This document shows, piece after piece, positions 32,258 to 34,926 of a DNA stretch of 34,926 bases. The notes beneath the pieces are model-generated. The model did no database searches and was not told the DNA's origin. It worked only from the letters and a program-made list of their open reading frames with translations. The stretch spans positions 13,957-48,882 of the forward strand of contig NZ_JAECZB010000031.1 of assembly GCF_016056295.1 (NCBI RefSeq), read 5' to 3'. Source of the DNA: Atlanticothrix silvestris CENA357 (GTDB lineage: Bacteria; Cyanobacteriota; Cyanobacteriia; Cyanobacteriales; Nostocaceae). The stretch's first letter is position 1, and each line of letters begins with the position of its first letter. A program made the translations under genes and the position numbers.

Positions 32258-34417
32258 ATGAAGCGTCGGACTTTTTTCAAACGGATTGGTTTAATACTTG
32301 CGGCATTGGGTGTATCTGAGACAGAGTGGTTGACTTTAGGCGATCGCTATTACCAAGTCTTGGCACAACCGACTCCGCATAAATTGGCATTATTGATAGG
32401 CATCAATAAATATCAAAAAAGTCCATCTCTTAGTGGTTGTCTAACAGATGTAGAACTGCAAAAAGAACTATTGATGCATCGGTTCGGTTTCCAAGCTGCC
32501 GATATCCTCACCTTAACTGAAGAGCAAGCTGATAAAAAATCAATTGAGACAGCTTTTGTAGAGCATCTTGGCAAGCAAGCTAAGTCTGGGGATGTGGTTG
32601 TTTTCCACTTTAGCGGCTATGGTACTCGCATCAAGTCAGCAGAACTTGCGGATACAGTATTAAACGCTTTAGTTCTAGCCAAGGAGTACTACATACAAGA
32701 TGAGAAAATAGTCAACTATTTATGGGAAGAAAACTTATTGTTATTGCTGCGATCGCTCTCCACCGACCGTGTTACAGCAGTACTCGATACTAGTTACTAT
32801 TCTCCAACTTCAGTCCAGCCAACAGGATGGGGAATCCGCGTACGTCCAGAGTTAGTCGCGACCCAGTTAGCAGCAGCAGAACTCGACTTTCTCCAACAAC
32901 TCAAAAATCAGACTGCACTCAATACACAAAACGCAGAACTTAGCAACATAGCAGTATTATCTGCAAGTTCTGATCCAAAACAGTCAGCCAGGGAATTACT
33001 ATTTTCTGGTTTTAGTGCTGGCTTATTTACCTACGCTTTAACCCAATATCTTTGGGAAATTACCCCAGCCAAAACAATTCAATTTAGCCTCTCTCATGTA
33101 GGCAGTTCTATACATCAGCTGGGTAGCAAACAGCAGCCAGGGTTATTGAGTAGTAAAAACAACAAAGCTTTAACTATCGGGAATTTTCTCCCAGACGACT
33201 TGATGGGGGCAGAGGGAGCAGTAATAGGAATTGAAGAAGACGGAAAAACTGCTAATCTATGGTTGGGAGGAATACCTCCACAGGTGCTGGAGTATTATAG
33301 CGCTAATTCCAGGCTCACCTTACCAACGGGAGAACAACTGGTATTGCGATCGCGCAGTGGATTAACAGCAAAAGCCTCAATTGCCAAACTTGAAGGTACA
33401 AATTCCCTCAAAGTCGGACAACTCCTTCAAGAAGCTGTTCGTGTGTTACCTCGAAATATTAATTTAACTGTTGCCTTAAGTACTGGATTAGAAAGAATTG
33501 AACGAGTAGATGCTACAAGTGCTTTTGCCGGAGTTGACCACGTTTCGACTGTTATGGTGGGAGAACAATCAGCTGATTATGTGTTTGGTAAACTATTACA
33601 AACTCCCAGTCGCTATGGACTATTTTCTTTAGACGGTGAGGTGATTGGCAACACCGCTGGGGAAGTTGGGGAAGCAGTGAGAGTGGCAGTGCTGCGGTTA
33701 GCAGCAAAATTTCCCGCCTTATTAGCAGCAAAATTATGGCGACTAACAGAAAATGAAGGTTCTTCTCGCTTGGCAGTTAAAGCAACCCTAGAGATCATTA
33801 ACACCATATCGTCACGGGTCATCATCAAACGGGAAACTTTACGAACTCTGAGTTTAGAAAAACCGAGTAGTAAATCACTCGCAACTCAAACTTCAGCCCT
33901 AACTACTCCCATTGTGCCTATCGGTAGTCGAATGCAATACCGAGTGCAAAATCAAGGCGATCGCCCATTATATTTAATGTTACTGGGATTGAAAAACAAT
34001 AGAACTGCGATCGGCTTCTACCCTTGGCAAACCCTAGAAGAATCTAACATTTCAGAAACCCAACCCATGCTTAAACCAGTGGTTGTTGCCCCTGGCGAAA
34101 CAGTCGCAGTACCACAAACAGAAGCTGCATCTGGATTGATGGTTTCGGGGCCAGCTTACGAATGCGAATATCAACTGATTCTCAGCACCGCCCCTTTTAG
34201 CAAAACCTTGGAAGCCTTAGAAACCGCTAAGTATCCGATAGCAGACCGACAATTCATCAACACATTGGTAAATCCCTTAGAAGTTGCCCAGGCTTTACTA
34301 CAAGACTTGCACAACACCAGTACTATCAAAGCCGAGATGAACAGTACAACCTCAGAATCCTATGTGTTAGATGTAAATAATTGGGCAAGTCTTAATTTTA
34401 GTTTTCAAGTAGCGTAA
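32258..34417 (+). CDS. Tat-exported caspase-fold protein with YS active site (pseudo-orthocaspase)
   Basis: A 719-residue protein. The N-terminus has a Tat signal (KRRTFFK, hydrophobic GLILAALGV). Residues 41-260 are a caspase p20-like domain: KLALLIGINKYQ, then the strand GDVVVFHFSGYGTR, where the catalytic His of the usual SGHG is Tyr (Y121), and VTAVLDTSYYSPTS, where the Cys of the usual D-x-C-H/Y-S is Ser (S179). Both dyad residues are replaced, the YS variant described for cyanobacterial pseudo-orthocaspases. So it is probably not a protease but a binding or scaffold protein. The C-terminal part (about 550-660, QYRVQNQGDRPLYLMLLG and VVAPGETVAVP) resembles DUF4384, often fused to cyanobacterial caspases. 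It lies 80 bases after sat and is likely transported to the thylakoid lumen or periplasm. Confidence 0.9.
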   Translation: MKRRTFFKRIGLILAALGVSETEWLTLGDRYYQVLAQPTPHKLALLIGINKYQKSPSLSGCLTDVELQKELLMHRFGFQAADILTLTEEQADKKSIETAFVEHLGKQAKSGDVVVFHFSGYGTRIKSAELADTVLNALVLAKEYYIQDEKIVNYLWEENLLLLLRSLSTDRVTAVLDTSYYSPTSVQPTGWGIRVRPELVATQLAAAELDFLQQLKNQTALNTQNAELSNIAVLSASSDPKQSARELLFSGFSAGLFTYALTQYLWEITPAKTIQFSLSHVGSSIHQLGSKQQPGLLSSKNNKALTIGNFLPDDLMGAEGAVIGIEEDGKTANLWLGGIPPQVLEYYSANSRLTLPTGEQLVLRSRSGLTAKASIAKLEGTNSLKVGQLLQEAVRVLPRNINLTVALSTGLERIERVDATSAFAGVDHVSTVMVGEQSADYVFGKLLQTPSRYGLFSLDGEVIGNTAGEVGEAVRVAVLRLAAKFPALLAAKLWRLTENEGSSRLAVKATLEIINTISSRVIIKRETLRTLSLEKPSSKSLATQTSALTTPIVPIGSRMQYRVQNQGDRPLYLMLLGLKNNRTAIGFYPWQTLEESNISETQPMLKPVVVAPGETVAVPQTEAASGLMVSGPAYECEYQLILSTAPFSKTLEALETAKYPIADRQFINTLVNPLEVAQALLQDLHNTSTIKAEMNSTTSESYVLDVNNWASLNFSFQVA

Positions 34418-34548
34418 GTAGACAACATAATCGTTTTTCATCCCATCCTTCAACAGCGTAAAGCCACGAATTTATGGCTATTTCATGTTCATGCTTTATA
34501 TCACAGTTCTATGTTCTATTTTGATCCCTCTATCTAGTATAGAGAGAT

Positions 34549-34588
34549 AAAAAAGCCTCCTAGCTGTAACTCACCTAGGAGGCTTTTT
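34549..34588. terminator. bidirectional terminator between the caspase-like gene and the rRNA operon
   Basis: The 14-15-bp stem AAAAAGCCTCCTAG / CTAGGAGGCTTTTT (34549-34563, 34574-34588) has A and T runs on both sides. It lies 17 bases downstream of the 5S gene on the minus strand and also ends the plus-strand transcript coming from 34417. Confidence 0.92.
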
Positions 34589-34604
34589 GATTTGAATAAA
34601 CAGA

Positions 34605-34721
34605 CCTGGCATCGAGCTATTTTTGCGTAGGGCTACCCCTAAACTATCGTCGCCGCAACAGCGTTTCACCTCTGAGTTCGGGAAGGGTTCAGCGTGGTTC
34701 CACCGCGCAATAGACACCAGG
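34605..34721 (-). rRNA. rrf: 5S ribosomal RNA
   Basis: The minus strand reads CCTGGTGTCTATTGCGCGG at the 5' end, CCCGAACTCAGAGGTGAAAC in the middle and AGCTCGATGCCAGG at the 3' end. About 117 bases. The ends pair as expected (CCTGG with CCAGG). Confidence 0.97.
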
Positions 34722-34852
34722 AAAACCTGATGGGAATTAAAAATTAAAAATGTAAAATTAAAAATGACTTTTGAAATTTTACATTTCTAATACTTCACAA
34801 AACCCTGAAGACTGCAAGTAACGCGAATGAATTGGTAACCAAATGTTTGAGA
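34722..34852 (-). other. 23S-5S spacer of the rRNA operon
   Basis: A 131-base spacer, AT-rich, with repeated AATTAAAAAT units. No tRNA is present in it. Confidence 0.7.
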
Positions 34853-34926
34853 GGTCAAGCCCTCGGTCTATTAGTACGGCTCGGCTGCATACATTACTGC
34901 ACTTCCACCTACCGCCTATAAACGGG
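34853..34926 (-). rRNA. rrl: 23S ribosomal RNA, 3' end only
   Basis: The minus strand contains GGTGGAAGTGCAGTAATGTA, then GCCGAGCCGTACTAATAGAC and CGAGGGCTTGACC, the typical 3' end of cyanobacterial 23S rRNA. The gene continues beyond the right edge of the window. Confidence 0.95.

Noticed and set aside
1-34926. tRNA genes, including one as integration target beside the accessory block or in the 23S-5S spacer
   Set aside because: No T-loop/acceptor-stem pattern was recognised on either strand by eye; a tRNA-finder run would settle this.

Overview
The window comes from a filamentous, Nostoc-like cyanobacterium. The right-hand 28 kb carry about 30 copies, counted by eye, of the cyanobacterial HIP1 octamer GCGATCGC. 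They also hold cyanobacterial families (DUF1392, a Ycf51/DUF2518 protein, a PRC-barrel protein next to smc), heptameric GTCAGTN repeats and short palindromic repeats. The window ends in the 3' part of an rRNA operon (23S-5S, minus strand).

Bases 1-6545 look like a different kind of DNA: thirteen short, tightly packed plus-strand ORFs, mostly unrecognisable, AT-rich, with one exact HIP1 site (5868) in 6.5 kb. Recognisable are a PD-(D/E)xK nuclease (1347-1820), a DUF4326 protein (1817-2251), a P-loop ATPase (3051-4274), an antirepressor-like protein (5358-6089) and a small AP2/integrase-arm-like protein (6219-6545). A very AT-rich stretch with two DnaA-box sequences (437-490) precedes the genes. 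The ORFs fall into blocks (750-1025, 1097-2988, 3051-6089, 6219-6545), and each of the last three blocks is preceded by three tandem copies of a related 12-bp motif. At two sites this forms a perfect 13-bp inverted repeat with compensated changes, followed by a shared AACAACATAGARAGA leader before the ATG. I infer an integrated plasmid, phage satellite or genomic island with its own regulatory or replication signal. No integrase is in view. This block is the best candidate for an undescribed system.

Bases 6546-6854 are an AT-rich boundary zone with an odd-centred palindrome and two pairs of 11-bp direct repeats just upstream of smc.

Bases 6855-32177 are chromosomal housekeeping and accessory genes. 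In order they are: smc and a PRC-barrel protein; a secreted unknown; a nuclease-TPR fusion; a GNAT acetyltransferase; a LysR regulator; a small conserved cyanobacterial protein; a glutathione S-transferase; a membrane/coiled-coil protein; a repeat-rich 0.9-kb gap; DUF1392; a CPA2 antiporter fused to Usp domains; a short RecQ helicase; a Ycf51-type protein; a tiny membrane protein; a secreted unknown; a DOMON-like protein translationally coupled to a NahK-like kinase; a YVTN beta-propeller protein divergent from an OmpR/HAMP two-component pair; and ATP sulfurylase (sat).

Bases 32258-34417 encode a Tat-exported caspase-fold protein whose catalytic His and Cys are Tyr and Ser, a pseudo-orthocaspase. 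A strong bidirectional terminator separates it from the convergent rRNA operon.
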